Shown piece after piece: positions 8,799-20,557 of a stretch of 64,000 nt of DNA. The translations under genes were made by a program, and so were the position numbers. Each line of letters begins with the position of its first letter. The first letter of the stretch is position 1. Source of the stretch: Sva-07 sp963716095 (GTDB lineage: Bacteria > Actinomycetota > Acidimicrobiia > Acidimicrobiales > Ilumatobacteraceae); assembly GCA_963716095.1 (NCBI GenBank), contig CAVQSV010000005.1, positions 62,001-126,000 on the forward strand. Reading direction: 5' to 3'. The notes under the pieces were generated by a model. The model had not been told where the DNA came from. It did not search any database and saw only the letters and a list, made by a program, of their open reading frames with translations.

Positions 8799-9584
8799 CT
8801 AGGCCAGGGCGACGATGGAGCTGCCGGCGGTGTAGACCGCAATGACGACCAGGAAACCGATGAACCACTTCTGCAGGAAGCTGGGGTCGCGGGTGCTGGC
8901 CAGGCGACTGCCGACGAAGACGCCGATCAGGCTGGCGATCGTGAACGGGATGACGGTGCCCCACTCGATCGATCCCCCCGGGAGGCGAGTGGTGAGCGCC
9001 ACCATCGAGTTGACCGCGATCACCAACAGCGAGGTGCCGACGGCCTCTGGCATCGTGAAGCCGAGCGCAAGCACGAGCGCCGGCACGATCACGAACCCGC
9101 CGCCGACACCGAAGAATCCGGTCAGCAGACCGACGAACGATCCGGCCACGATGACCTTGACGGCGGTCGCTGCATCGAAACGAACGTCTGCGGCACCATC
9201 CGGTGGCGCCTGGGCGTCGTTCGGGCTGTTCAAGCGACGCCACATCGCGTAGGCAGCGACCAGCATCAGCGCCGAGAACGCGAGCAGCAGGACGTCGGGG
9301 TCGACCGCCTCGTTCCACGCCGACCCCAGCAGTGAGCCGCCGACGCCGGCGAGTCCGAAGACCGCTCCTGCGCCGAATCGGACGCGCCCAGCGCGCCAGT
9401 GCGGGATGATGCCGATCAGCGCGGTGAACGTGACCAGTACGAGCGAGGTCGTGGTCGCAGCCTTCGGATCCTGTCCGGCGGCGTACACCAGCGCGGGCAC
9501 GGCGAGGATCGACCCGCCGCCGCCGAGCGCGCCGAGTGACAGCCCGATCAGGAACCCGAGCGGAGATGCCAGCAGCGCACGCAC
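8799..9584 (-). CDS. TauE/SafE family sulfite/organosulfonate exporter-type membrane protein
   Basis: Polytopic membrane protein, 261 aa, with about eight hydrophobic segments. The two glycine-rich repeats of the family are present: FLIGLSLGALGGGGSILAVP in the first half and GLLTGFFGVGGGFVIVPALV in the second. The family moves anions such as sulfite, sulfonates or related compounds; the substrate here is unknown. The GTG start at 9584 has a TACTGT box 6 nt upstream. It is divergent from bipA. Confidence 0.85.
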   Translation of the reverse strand: MRALLASPLGFLIGLSLGALGGGGSILAVPALVYAAGQDPKAATTTSLVLVTFTALIGIIPHWRAGRVRFGAGAVFGLAGVGGSLLGSAWNEAVDPDVLLLAFSALMLVAAYAMWRRLNSPNDAQAPPDGAADVRFDAATAVKVIVAGSFVGLLTGFFGVGGGFVIVPALVLALGFTMPEAVGTSLLVIAVNSMVALTTRLPGGSIEWGTVIPFTIASLIGVFVGSRLASTRDPSFLQKWFIGFLVVIAVYTAGSSIVALA

Positions 9585-9590
9585 GAACCC

Positions 9591-9596
9591 ACAGTA
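9591..9596 (-). promoter_or_regulatory. -10 box, leaderless type
   Basis: TACTGT on the minus strand, 6 nt before the GTG start of the TauE-family gene. Confidence 0.4.
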
Positions 9597-9711
9597 CCCC
9601 TCGAGGTATCGATGTCACCGGGTGGCTGGCCAGGCCGAGCGGCGGTCAGATCGCGGTCACACGCCGGTCGCATCACCGTTCCGCATCGATCGTTCGTTCG
9701 TGAAGCGGCGA

Positions 9712-9717
9712 TAGCGT
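9712..9717 (+). promoter_or_regulatory. -10 box, leaderless type
   Basis: TAGCGT, 8 nt before the GTG start of bipA at 9726. Confidence 0.45.
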
Positions 9718-9725
9718 GGCTTGTC

Positions 9726-11666
<1,941 letters not shown>

Positions 11667-11667
11667 G

Positions 11668-11700
11668 TGTTACTGATGGTGTCAGACACCATCAGTAACA
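11668..11700. repeat. Palindrome family B, copy 1
   Basis: Perfect inverted repeat with 16-bp arms around one A; the core is GGTGTCAGACACC and the outer arm is TGTTACTGAT. It lies between the convergent bipA and fucosidase genes, so it could act as a bidirectional terminator. The core is shared with four other intergenic copies while the outer arms differ but stay complementary. Confidence 0.8.
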
Positions 11701-11701
11701 G

Positions 11702-13849
11702 TCACGGGCCCGTGGCGTGCGCGGCGTCGGGCTCGTGGAGATCGATGGCTTCGTTGTCGTGGGCGTGCAATCCCACCGCATCCCATGCGAGCACCCCGAT
11801 GCGGCAGCGTTCCCAGCGATTGCCGCTGACTTGGCAGTCGGAGGCCCCCCATTCGACGATGCACCCGCTGTCACCGTCGCACACGGCGTTGCCGTCGACG
11901 ACGGCCTGGGTGCCACCGTCGATGTCGATGCCGCGCATCGTGTGGTCGACGAAGTTCCGGTAGACGTGGGCGCCTTCGGTCTGTTCGAGGTGAATGCCCC
12001 ACCATCGACCGGTCGCGTTGTTGCCGCGGATGATCGTGCCCGTCGTGTCGGTGGCTCGGATCGAGCAGAGGTGGTCGCGGAACTCGCACGAATCGATCTC
12101 GTGGCCGGTCCCACCGACGAGGTGGACACCGACGTCCCAGCGCATGCCACGGAACTCGCACCGTGAGATCGTGAGGCGGTCAGCGCCATCGGTGACGACG
12201 CCCGACGCGCTGGTGGCTCTGATCATGTTGCCGTCCGAACGAACCAGCACGTGGCCGTCGAGGTGGCAACCCAGCACCGTGGCGTACGGGCCCTGCATCT
12301 CGACGACCGGGCTCGGGAGCCAGGCGAGGCGCTCCGGTCCGCCGGTGACGCCGACGTGTTCGAGCCGTGCGTTGCGTTCCAGGGTGACGGCGGTCGATCC
12401 CGTTCCGTCGATCGTGGTGCGGACACCACCGAGGCCGCGCACGATCACACCGGCCGGCACGGTGACCGGTCCGAGATAGCGGCCGTCACCGAGTTGGACG
12501 ATGTCGCCAGGAGCGGCGTCGCGAAGCAGCGGGGCGAGGTCGATCGCCTGCCGCGGTGCCGGCTCGAACAACTCGGCTGGCCGATCGACGTCGACGACTT
12601 CGAGTTCGTACACGACGATGTCGGCCACGCCACCATGTGAGGCCCGACGCATGAACGATGCCCTTGCCACATCGAGGTGGGCCCCGTGCTCGTCCTGACG
12701 GAACGCGACGGGAGCGCCGTCGGCCTCGACCGACACGACTCGGTAGCGGTCGGCGGTCAGCGCTGCCAGGTTGCCTCTGCCGGACAGGTCGACGGCGTGG
12801 ACCCGATCGTTCAGGAGGAGATACCTGACGTCGTCGTTGCCCCAGACGTCCCACGGCACTGCTTCGTCGATCAGCCGCTGGTGCGAGCGGATCCACTGGC
12901 CTGCGTCGAGCAGAGGTTGGCGCTGCAGTTCAGGGATCGTGCCGTCGGCGGCGGGGCCGATGTTGAGCAACAGGTGCCCACCCTTGGCGACGACCTCGGT
13001 CAGCAGTGCCACGATGTCGACACCGCTGAGGTGGTGTTCGGCGCGTTCGGCTCGGTTGTGGCAGAAGCTCGCGCCGAGTCCGCGACAGAGCTCCCACGGT
13101 GTGTGGATGATGTCGTCGGGGGTCTCGTACTCGAAGGTGCGCACCAGCGAGGGACTGCCCGCCGGCACGTCGTCGGGAGACGCCCACCACCGGTCGTTGA
13201 CGACCACGCTCGGATCGATCGACCGCACCTGGTCGAGCAGTTCGCGGGTTCGCCATCGATCGGGCCCGTGACCCCAGTGTCCGTCGCCCCACAGCACGCT
13301 GGACCCGTATCGCTCGACGAGGTCGATCACGTGTGGGTGCAGCACGTCGCTGACGTAGCTCGGGTCGGGAAACCTCGGGTCGCCCCAGTCGAGCAGCGAG
13401 TAGTAGGTGCCGAACACGATGTCGTTGCGTTCGCAGGCAGCAGCGTATTCGGCGAGCACGTTGCGCTTCGGTCCGCCGTGGAGCATCGTGCGGTCCGTTC
13501 CCGGTGCATCCCACCACGACCATCCGTCGTGGTGCTTGGCGACGAACACGCTGTATCCGGCGCCCGACTGAGCGGCCAGCTGTGCCCACGCCTCGGGGTC
13601 GAACTCGTCGTAGGTGAGCAGCGGGAGGAAGTCGTCGTACCGTTCGATGTGGCCCCAGCGGTCGCGATGGTGGGCGAGCACTTCGACCATCGGCTTCGGA
13701 TGGAGGAGGACATCGGCGACGTCCTCGCCGAGGTGGCTGCGGTACCAGTCGGAGTACTCTCCGATCGGCGCCCACGCAGGCACCGTGGCCAGGTTCGAGT
13801 GGACGAAGATGCCGAAACGCCGCTCGTTCCACCACGTCGGCATCGTCAC
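11702..13849 (-). CDS. GH29 alpha-L-fucosidase fused to a C-terminal beta-helix domain
   Basis: Putative alpha-L-fucosidase, 715 aa. Residues 1 to about 340 form the GH29 barrel: NERRFGIFVHSNLATVPAWA, AKHHDGWSWWDAP (104-116), and VLWGDGHWGH with Asp189 as likely nucleophile; KGGHLLLNIGPAADG is the usual GH29 closing motif. A short linker and beta-sandwich-like part follow. From about 430 to the end there is a right-handed parallel beta-helix, seen as short repeats such as DGTGSTAVTLERNARLEHVG and NNATGRWWGIHLEQTEGAHV. No signal peptide is visible, so cytoplasmic action or non-classical export would be needed. The start is the GTG at 13849; an ATG lies two codons downstream. Confidence 0.85.
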   Translation of the reverse strand: MTMPTWWNERRFGIFVHSNLATVPAWAPIGEYSDWYRSHLGEDVADVLLHPKPMVEVLAHHRDRWGHIERYDDFLPLLTYDEFDPEAWAQLAAQSGAGYSVFVAKHHDGWSWWDAPGTDRTMLHGGPKRNVLAEYAAACERNDIVFGTYYSLLDWGDPRFPDPSYVSDVLHPHVIDLVERYGSSVLWGDGHWGHGPDRWRTRELLDQVRSIDPSVVVNDRWWASPDDVPAGSPSLVRTFEYETPDDIIHTPWELCRGLGASFCHNRAERAEHHLSGVDIVALLTEVVAKGGHLLLNIGPAADGTIPELQRQPLLDAGQWIRSHQRLIDEAVPWDVWGNDDVRYLLLNDRVHAVDLSGRGNLAALTADRYRVVSVEADGAPVAFRQDEHGAHLDVARASFMRRASHGGVADIVVYELEVVDVDRPAELFEPAPRQAIDLAPLLRDAAPGDIVQLGDGRYLGPVTVPAGVIVRGLGGVRTTIDGTGSTAVTLERNARLEHVGVTGGPERLAWLPSPVVEMQGPYATVLGCHLDGHVLVRSDGNMIRATSASGVVTDGADRLTISRCEFRGMRWDVGVHLVGGTGHEIDSCEFRDHLCSIRATDTTGTIIRGNNATGRWWGIHLEQTEGAHVYRNFVDHTMRGIDIDGGTQAVVDGNAVCDGDSGCIVEWGASDCQVSGNRWERCRIGVLAWDAVGLHAHDNEAIDLHEPDAAHATGP

Positions 13850-13962
13850 GATGGGTCAGTCTCGCGCAGGTGGGTCGTTGCGAAGAACCCGCAGGAGCTC
13901 GCACGGCCGGCGGCGAGCCCGTCGATCGGTGGGCCTGCGTGCCGCGCAGCGATTCTCGGGGC

Positions 13963-13968
13963 TACGTT
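13963..13968 (+). promoter_or_regulatory. -10 box, leaderless type
   Basis: TACGTT, 7 nt before the GTG start of the acyltransferase gene at 13976. Confidence 0.45.
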
Positions 13969-13975
13969 GCCGCCG

Positions 13976-16457
13976 GTGAAGTACGTTCCCGGGCTCGACG
14001 GCCTTCGCGCCGTGGCGGTGATCGCGGTGCTGGTGTTCCACGCCCAGTTCGCCGCGGCCTCGGGCGGCTTCCTGGGCGTGTCGCTGTTCTTCACGCTGTC
14101 GGGATTCCTGATCACCACCCTGCTGCTCGACGAACACGAGTCGACGGGGACGTTGGCGTTGCGCCGGTTCTACGGGCGTCGCGTCCGACGGCTGCTGCCG
14201 GCGGCCTACGTCTGTCTGCTGCTGGTGGTGATGGCCGCCGGCTGGTGGACGGCAAGCCAGCAGCGACGTCTGCCCGGCGACCTCATCGCCTCGGTGGCCA
14301 ATGTCGCCAACTGGCGCTTCGCGTTCGCGCCGAACAGCTATCAGGATCTGTTCCTCGGCGACCCGAGCCCCGTGGCTCACTTCTGGTCGCTGGCGATCGA
14401 AGAGCAGATCTATCTCGTGCTTCCCGTGGTGGTGTACTTCGCACTCCGGCGTGGCCCCCGGGTACTGGCAGCGAGCACCGGCGTCCTGCTGGCCGGATCG
14501 ATCGCTGCGACGTTGCTCACCACCGATCGTGACCTCGTCTACAACGGCACCCACACCCGCGCCGCCGAACTGCTCGTCGGTGTGGCGCTGGCACAGGTAC
14601 TCCGTCGACGTCCGATTGCTCCGGGCGGGCGTGTGGCGTGGCTTCCCGGCCTGCTTGCTGCTGTTGGATTTCTCGCTCTGGTGTCCGTGAGCACGATCGA
14701 GCAGGCCTGGATCTATCGAGGTGGGCTCGTCGGGGTGTCGATCGTGTCGGCGGTGCTGATCGCGTCGGTGGCGGGCGGAAGGTTCCCGGCCAGGCTGCTC
14801 GAAGCGGCACCGTTGGTGGCGATCGGCAAGGTCAGCTACGGCATCTATCTCTTCCACTGGCCGGTGTTCATGCTGCTCACCCCAGAACGCACCGGACTCA
14901 GCCGTCTCCCACTGTTCACACTGCAGTGCGCAGTCACCGCGGTGCTCACCGTTGTGTCGTATCGGTTGATCGAGCAGCCGGTTCGTCGCGGGCGCGTGAT
15001 GGGCCGTGATCGGGTGATGGTGCCCACGATGCTGGCGTCGGCCGGGGTGGTTGCCGTCGCCGCGGTCCTCGTCGTTCCGACGCCCGGGCTGACGCCCACC
15101 GAGGAACTGTTGGCGCTCGGAGAGCAGGACGTCGTCGAATTCGTGTCCGAGCCGGCAGCGGTGGTCGACGTCGTCGGTGATGCGGTGCCATCTGTCGAGC
15201 CGGTGACGCCGGCGAGCCCGGACACCGAACCCGTGCCGCCCGCACGTGTGGCAGTGCTGGGCAGCGCTCCCGTCCCTGCGGCTGCACTCACCAGCGTCGA
15301 CGGCACCGAGTTCGACGTCGTCGAGGACGTGCGCCCCGACTGCTCCCTGTCGAGTGTCGACATCTCCGGATGCATCCCGGTGGAGGACCGCTGGCAGAAC
15401 CTTCGATCGGTCGGCGAGATCGATGTGCTCGTGCTGGTCACGGGCAGCGTCGAGGTCGACGATGCGCTCGCCAAGAAGGGACTCGTCGGCACCGTCGCCG
15501 AACTGGTCGAGCGCGGAGCGCAGGAAGAGCAGATGATCGAGGCGCTCCTGGCGACGATCGACGACGCGACCGACGCCGACATCCCGGTCGTCTGGTACAC
15601 GCAGGCCGCGTCCGACACCGAGTTCTTCCGCCACTTCGCAAGGGTCGGCGTCGAACGTCCCGGTGGTGCACCGGGTCGCCGGCGACGACGCCGAGTTGGC
15701 AGACGTCGTTCGGGGCCTGGTGGGCGACCACGACGGCACCCCGGGCGCGGACCTCGACGACCGTCTCCGGGTGTTGGTGATCGGCGACTCGACCTCGCTC
15801 AACTTTGCTCGGGCCCTGCACGACGGCAGCGACGGCGATCTGAACGTGCTCTGGGCGGGGGCGAACGGGTGCCCGTTCGCTGAACTCGAGGCAACGCGTG
15901 GCAGCGCGGACGCGCAGTGGGCCGAAGCCGACTGTGCGGCCTGGCACGACAAGGTGCCGCCGCTACTCGACTCGTTCGAGCCCGACGTGTTGTTCGTGAT
16001 GACCGGTCCGATGGAGCTCGTCGAGCACCGTTTCGCCGGTGACGCAACCGGTCGGGCAGCAGACGATCCGGCCTTCGCCGCCGCACGCGACGCCGAACTC
16101 GATGCGCTGCTCGCTGTCGTCCCGTCAGATCTGCCGATACTGGTTGCCGATCTGCCGCCGATCACGATCGGTGGATTCTCGGGCGTCGAGATGACGTCGC
16201 CGGAGCGCCTCGCCGCGGTCAACGATCAGATCCTGGCGTGGGACCAACGACTGGCGCAGCTCGCACGGTTCCCGTACCGAGACACCCTCGAAGCCGCCGA
16301 GCGGGAACGTCCGCTCGACGACCAGATCCGGTTCGACGGCACGCACCCGAGGGTCGAGCCACTCGCCGAGTTGGCCCGAAACGTGTACGTGTCGGCACTC
16401 GTCGAGATGGTCGATCGTCTCGGCGCCGAGCTGTCGACGTCGACGGTCGACGGTTGA
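13976..16457 (+). CDS. OafA/YrhL-type acyltransferase-3 with C-terminal SGNH domain (one frame break)
   Basis: Integral membrane O-acyltransferase that would transfer acyl (often acetyl) groups to cell-surface glycans or lipids; about 826 aa when the frame is joined. The N-terminal acyltransferase-3 domain begins VPGLDGLRAVAVIAVLVFHA, with SLFFTLSGFLITTLL, VAHFWSLAIEEQIYLVLPVV and GKVSYGIYLFHWPVFMLL. After the last membrane helix (about 350) comes a linker and an extracytoplasmic SGNH-hydrolase-like domain: VLVIGDSTSLNFA holds the likely Ser, and FDGTHP the likely Asp/His. The frame changes near 15645-15655, between FARVGVE and VVHRVAGDD. OafA-type enzymes commonly carry such an SGNH domain, so the two parts belong together. 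Confidence 0.85.
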
Positions 16458-16474
16458 GCAGGCATACTGCGGCG

Positions 16475-17317
16475 ATGCGTCAGTCGGTGGGTCTCCAGGC
16501 GTTCGTCGACGCCAGTCTCGTCGACGAGGCGCTCGCCGGGAAGTTGGTGGCGCTCGACGCCGAACTCCGTCGGCTCGAGTCGGTGGTCGTCGCATTCAGC
16601 GGGGGCGCCGACTCGTCGTTTCTCGCCGCCGCGGCCACCAAGGTGCTCGGCGCCGAGCAGACCCACGCAGTCACCGCGGTGTCGCCGTCGTTGGCCGGTG
16701 ACGAAGCCGTCGACTGCCGAGAGCTCGCAACCGAATGGGGGCTGCGGTGGACGCCGGTCGCCACCGACGAGATGGAGCGGGCGGCCTACCGGCTCAACGA
16801 CACCGACCGCTGCTATCACTGCAAGGCCGAGCTGATGGACGTCGTCGGCCCGATCGCCGCATCCGAACACGCCACCGTGGTCCTCGGCGTCAACCTCGAT
16901 GACCTCGGCGACCACCGCCCCGGCCAGCGAGCAGCAACCGAATCCGGCGCCGAGTTCCCGATGGTGACCGCAGGGTTCACCAAAGCCGACGTTCGGGCAG
17001 CATCGAAGGCGATGGGGCTGCGCACATGGGACAAACCGGCGGCGGCGTGCCTGGCGAGTCGGATCCCCTACGGCACACAGGTGTCGGTGGAGATCCTCGG
17101 GCGGGTCGATCGTGCCGAGGCGGCACTTCACCGGCTCGGGTTCGTGCAGGTGCGGGTTCGTCACTACGACGACACCGCCCGGATCGAAGTCGACCTCGAC
17201 GACTTGCCCGTGGTGATCGAACGGCGCGCTGCGGTGGTCGACGCTGTTCGAGGCGCCGGCTACCGCTACGTCACCGTCGATCTCGAGGGCTTCCGTTCGG
17301 GCAACCTCAACGGCTGA
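16475..17317 (+). CDS. larE: ATP-dependent sacrificial sulfur transferase LarE
   Basis: PP-loop ATPase that adenylates a pyridine dicarboxylate mononucleotide and donates its own cysteine sulfur to build the nickel-pincer cofactor of lactate racemase-type enzymes; 280 aa. Visible: PP-loop FSGGADSSF (41-49), DTDRCYHCKAEL (109-120), GVNLDDLGDHRPGQRA, and KPAAACLASRIPYG, where Cys192 matches the sulfur-donor position of lactobacillar LarE. The LarB, LarC and racemase partners are not in this window. The ATG is 18 nt after the acyltransferase stop and has a weak CATACT box 6 nt upstream. Confidence 0.88.
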   Translation: MRQSVGLQAFVDASLVDEALAGKLVALDAELRRLESVVVAFSGGADSSFLAAAATKVLGAEQTHAVTAVSPSLAGDEAVDCRELATEWGLRWTPVATDEMERAAYRLNDTDRCYHCKAELMDVVGPIAASEHATVVLGVNLDDLGDHRPGQRAATESGAEFPMVTAGFTKADVRAASKAMGLRTWDKPAAACLASRIPYGTQVSVEILGRVDRAEAALHRLGFVQVRVRHYDDTARIEVDLDDLPVVIERRAAVVDAVRGAGYRYVTVDLEGFRSGNLNG

Positions 17318-17387
17318 ACGTCGACGGCGCGCCGTCATCGCAGACGCCCGATCGCTGTCCGATTGCGGCTGGCCCGATCGCTCGACG

Positions 17388-17393
17388 TAGCGT
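17388..17393 (+). promoter_or_regulatory. -10 box, leaderless type
   Basis: TAGCGT, 8 nt before the ATG at 17402. Confidence 0.45.
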
Positions 17394-17401
17394 TCGCGGC
17401 C

Positions 17402-18446
17402 ATGAAGCTGTCGATGATGATCAACTACTCGGGCGACTTCCACGCCGACGTCAAGAAGGTCGTGGAACTGGAGAAGGCCGGCCTCGACGTCGTGTGGGTG
17501 CCGGAGGCCTACAGCTTCGACGCCGTGTCGCAGATGGGCTACCTCGCCGCGAAGACCGAAACGATCGAGATCGGCTCGGCGATCCTCAACGTGTTCTCGC
17601 GGACCGCCACCTGCATGGCCCAGACCGCTGCGGGTCTCGACTTCGTCTCCGGTGGGCGATTCATCCTCGGCCTCGGGGCGTCCGGACCACAGGTGATCGA
17701 GGGCTTCCACGGTGTGCCGTACGAGAAGCCGATGCCGCGCATCCGCGACTACATCAACGTGTGCCGTATGACGATGAAGCGCGAGAAGGTCGTCTACGAC
17801 GGCCCGACCGTGCAGGTGCCGCTGCCTGAAGGTCAGGGCACGGGGCTGGGCAAGCCGCTCAAGCTCATCAACCATCCGGTGCGTGACACCGTTCCGATCT
17901 TCTGGGCGAGTCTGATGGGTCAGTCGGTGAAGGCAACGGCCAAGTTGGCTGACGGCTGGATCCCGATCTTCTTCGATCCCGAGAAGTTCCACACCGTGTG
18001 GGGCGACGATCTCAAGGCCGGCCAGGCCCAGCGCGATCCGGAGCTCGGCACACTGCAGATCTCGGCTGGTGGGATGGTCGGAATCGGCGACGAACTCGTC
18101 GGGGACGCCCGCAACCGGATTCTCGACTTCTCGCGCCCGAACGTGGCGTTGTACGTCGGTGGCATGGGAGCGCGCGAACAAGAACTTCTACAACACGATC
18201 TGTCAGAAGTACGGCTACGTGCAGGAGGCCGCGGAGATCCAGGACCTGTACCTCGACGGCAAGAAGGAAGAGGCAGCAGCGGCGGTTCCTGCCGAGATGC
18301 TGGAGAAGACCAACCTGGTCGGTCCCGCCGGTTACGTCAAAGAGCGCCTCGCTGCATACAAGGAAGCCGGTGTGACACACCTGTCGGTGAGCCCCGTCGG
18401 CGGTGACGCCGTCAAGACCGTCGAGCAACTCAAGTCGCTGCTCTGA
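17402..18446 (+). CDS. LLM-class F420-dependent oxidoreductase (one frame break)
   Basis: Second luciferase-like flavin/F420 oxidoreductase, about 347 aa. MKLSMMINYSGDFHADVKKV, AGLDVVWVPEAYSFDAVSQM, AAGLDFVSGGRFILGLGASG and KATAKLADGWIPIFF mark the TIM barrel and the family signature. The frame is lost at YVGGMGAR (about 18165-18178, in a GGG/GCGCGCG stretch); the true continuation NKNFYNTICQKYGYVQEAAE...VGPAGYVKERLAAY runs in the next frame to 18446. The VG(P/T)..V.ERL.AY ending is family-typical. The substrate is unknown. Two family A hairpins follow the stop. Confidence 0.85.
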
Positions 18447-18454
18447 ACCAACCC

Positions 18455-18483
18455 GGTTCCCCGTGCCCAGGGCACCGGGAACC
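18455..18483. repeat. Hairpin repeat family A, copy 2
   Basis: 29-bp inverted repeat, left arm GGTTCCCCGTGCCC and right arm GGGCACCGGGAACC around one A, with a single C-C mismatch that is shared by copies 2, 3 and 4. It lies 8 nt after the stop of the F420 oxidoreductase. Confidence 0.75.
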
Positions 18484-18508
18484 GCAGGTCACCGCTCTGG
18501 ACCAACCC

Positions 18509-18551
18509 GGTTCCCCGTGCCCAGGGCACCGGGAACCAGGCACCGGGAACC
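18509..18551. repeat. Hairpin repeat family A, copy 3, plus an extra half copy
   Basis: The 29-bp element (18509-18537) repeats copy 2 exactly 54 bp downstream, and the upstream bases CTCTGRACCAACCC are repeated too, so the pair arose by tandem duplication. A further copy of the right arm (GGCACCGGGAACC) follows directly to 18551. Confidence 0.75.
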
Positions 18552-18569
18552 ACGACGTCGACGGGACGG

Positions 18570-19550
18570 TCAGACCATGCCGCGTAGCCACCACAGGCTC
18601 AGCGCCCAGGCGGCCGCGAGGCAGAGGAACGCTGCGAGCGCCCACTGCCACGTGAGTTCGGTGAGGATTTCGATCGGGTCACCGATCGTCTCGCCGAGCG
18701 ACTCCGCAATCTGGTCGTAGGCGCTCGCCAACTCGTCACCGGTTCGTGCCTCGAAGGCCTCGCCGCCGGTGGTCTCCGCGACCAGTTCGAGATCGGCGGG
18801 ACGGACCGGCACGGGGACGATGTCGCCGGACTCGGGGTCTTGGATCACGCCGGCCTCGGTGCCGAACGCAATCGTGTACACGGGGATCCCAGCCTCGGCC
18901 GCGTCGGCAGCGCCGTCGGAGGTGAGACGACCAACGGTGGTTTCGCCGTCACTGAGCAAGACCATCACCCCGGGTGGCAGCTCGCTGTCGTTCTCCGGGT
19001 CGGCGGAGTTGACCAGCAGCCGCGTGCCGGCCGACAGGGCATCGCCGATGGCTGTCGACTCGGCGAGCTCGAGGTTGTCGATACCGCGGAGCATCGTGGC
19101 CCGGTCGAGGGTGGGGTCGACATCGACGCCGACCGAACCCGAGAACCCGATCAGGCCGACCTCGACGCCCGGGTCCACGAGGTCGACGAAATCGCGTGCG
19201 GCGTCCTGTGCGGCTTCGAAACGGCGTGGGTCGACATCGTCGGCCATCATCGACAGCGACACGTCGAACAGCACGAGTATGCGCCCCTCGGTGGTGGTGT
19301 TCTCGGTAGTTCTCTCGACCGGTCGGGCGACCGCCACGACAGCCAATGCGAGGCCGAGGAGCTGGAGACCAGCGATCACGTGACGGCGCCATCGTGGCCT
19401 CGCAGGAGCGACCTTGTCGAGCAGCTCGACCTGCGTGAAACGAACCGTCGCCGCACGGCGCCAGCGCAGCACCACGACGTAGAGCACCGCGAGGCCGACG
19501 ACGAGCAGCAGCAGCCAGAGACGACCCGGTGCGAGGAAGTCGGTGCTCAT
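18570..19550 (-). CDS. VWA-domain membrane protein (BatA-like)
   Basis: 326 aa. An N-terminal membrane segment (LWLLLLVVGLAVLYVVVLRW) and a second one (VIAGLQLLGLALAVVAVARP) precede a von Willebrand A domain with the MIDAS motif DVSLSM (about residues 95-100), LIGFSG and LLSDGETTVG. A C-terminal membrane helix (WALAAFLCLAAAWALSLWWL) ends the protein. It is the third gene of a MoxR-DUF58-VWA operon; its ATG overlaps the DUF58 stop (ATGA). Such trios are thought to act as chaperone-like or maturation systems for envelope or metal-containing proteins. The target is unknown. Confidence 0.85.
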   Translation of the reverse strand: MSTDFLAPGRLWLLLLVVGLAVLYVVVLRWRRAATVRFTQVELLDKVAPARPRWRRHVIAGLQLLGLALAVVAVARPVERTTENTTTEGRILVLFDVSLSMMADDVDPRRFEAAQDAARDFVDLVDPGVEVGLIGFSGSVGVDVDPTLDRATMLRGIDNLELAESTAIGDALSAGTRLLVNSADPENDSELPPGVMVLLSDGETTVGRLTSDGAADAAEAGIPVYTIAFGTEAGVIQDPESGDIVPVPVRPADLELVAETTGGEAFEARTGDELASAYDQIAESLGETIGDPIEILTELTWQWALAAFLCLAAAWALSLWWLRGMV

Positions 19551-20555
19551 CGACCGATCCCGTCTCCGCGAACCGCTTGCACGCGCCGCCGCTGGGTGTG
19601 CTGCACGATCGCACCGAGCCAATCACCGTCGGTGGACAACTCGATCACGTCGGCACGCGACCGGCCGAGGGCGTCGGCACGCCGCTGCCGTTCTTCCTGT
19701 GCCGCAGCAGCAAACCGCTGCTGGACCTTCGCAGTGACGCGGACCTCGCGGCTCGCGCCGGTGGCGGGGTCGACGAGTTCGACGAGTCCGATCGGTGGGA
19801 CGTCGTGTTCGCGCGGGTCGGCCACCGTGATCGCCAGCAGGTCGTGACGCAGGCTGAGCCGGGCGAGCGACGGTTGCCAGTCCTCGCCTCGGAAGTCGCT
19901 GATCACCGCGACGAATCCTCGACGGTTGGCGATCGCTCCGACCCGATCGATCGCGCCCGCCAGGTCAGCGTGGCCCAATCCCTCGGACTGCGGCGGCGAG
20001 CTCAGCAACGACAGCACCGCACGAACCTGGTTGGACCCCGAGCGTGGTGGCACGACGTGGATCGACGGGCCGGCGACGAGCACCGCGCCCAGCCGGTTCT
20101 GGTTGCGGGCGGTCAAGAATCCAACGCACGCCGCTGCCGCGGTTGCGACCTGCGCCTTGTCGTTGTCGACGGTGCCGAACTGCATCGTTGCCGACACGTC
20201 GACCACGAGCCAGGCCGTCAGGTCGCGGTCGGCGATCTGTTCGCGGCACATGGGTCTCACGCGTGCGTGCGGTGATGTTCCAGTCGATGCGGCGAACGTC
20301 GTCGCCCGGCTGATAGAGACGCGACTCCCCGGGCTCGGAACCATGCCCGGGCGTGATGCCCTGGTAGTGGCCGTGCAGCACGCCGTCGAGTCGACCGGTG
20401 ATCGTGAGTTCGAGCGTGCGCAACAGCTCCGAGACGGTCTCGGTCGGCGGGCCCGAAGCCCACCCCGAACCGTCGGCGGCGTTCGACGGATCGCCGAATC
20501 CGATCGCCGCGGCGGCGGCCGAAGGCGTCACGCTCGCCGGACCCAGGGTCGCCAC
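19547..20555 (-). CDS. DUF58 domain protein (one frame break)
   Basis: About 335 aa. The DUF58 signature is split: ESRLYQPGDDVRRIDWNITA lies in one frame and REQIADRDLTAWLVVDVSAT continues in another, with the break near 20243-20250 (one extra base before CGC GAA). The remainder (RRGFVAVISDFRG, the VWA-like core) runs to 19547. The start is a GTG at 20555, two bases after the MoxR stop. It is the middle gene of the MoxR-DUF58-VWA operon, with ATGA overlap to the VWA gene. The family is adaptor-like and partners with MoxR AAA+ ATPases. Confidence 0.83.
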
Positions 20556-20557
20556 GA

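Noticed and set aside
12677..13975. Long open frame leading into the acyltransferase gene
   Set aside because: It is antisense to the GH29 fucosidase and lacks homology. The acyltransferase starts at the GTG 13976, where family sequence and a -10 box occur.
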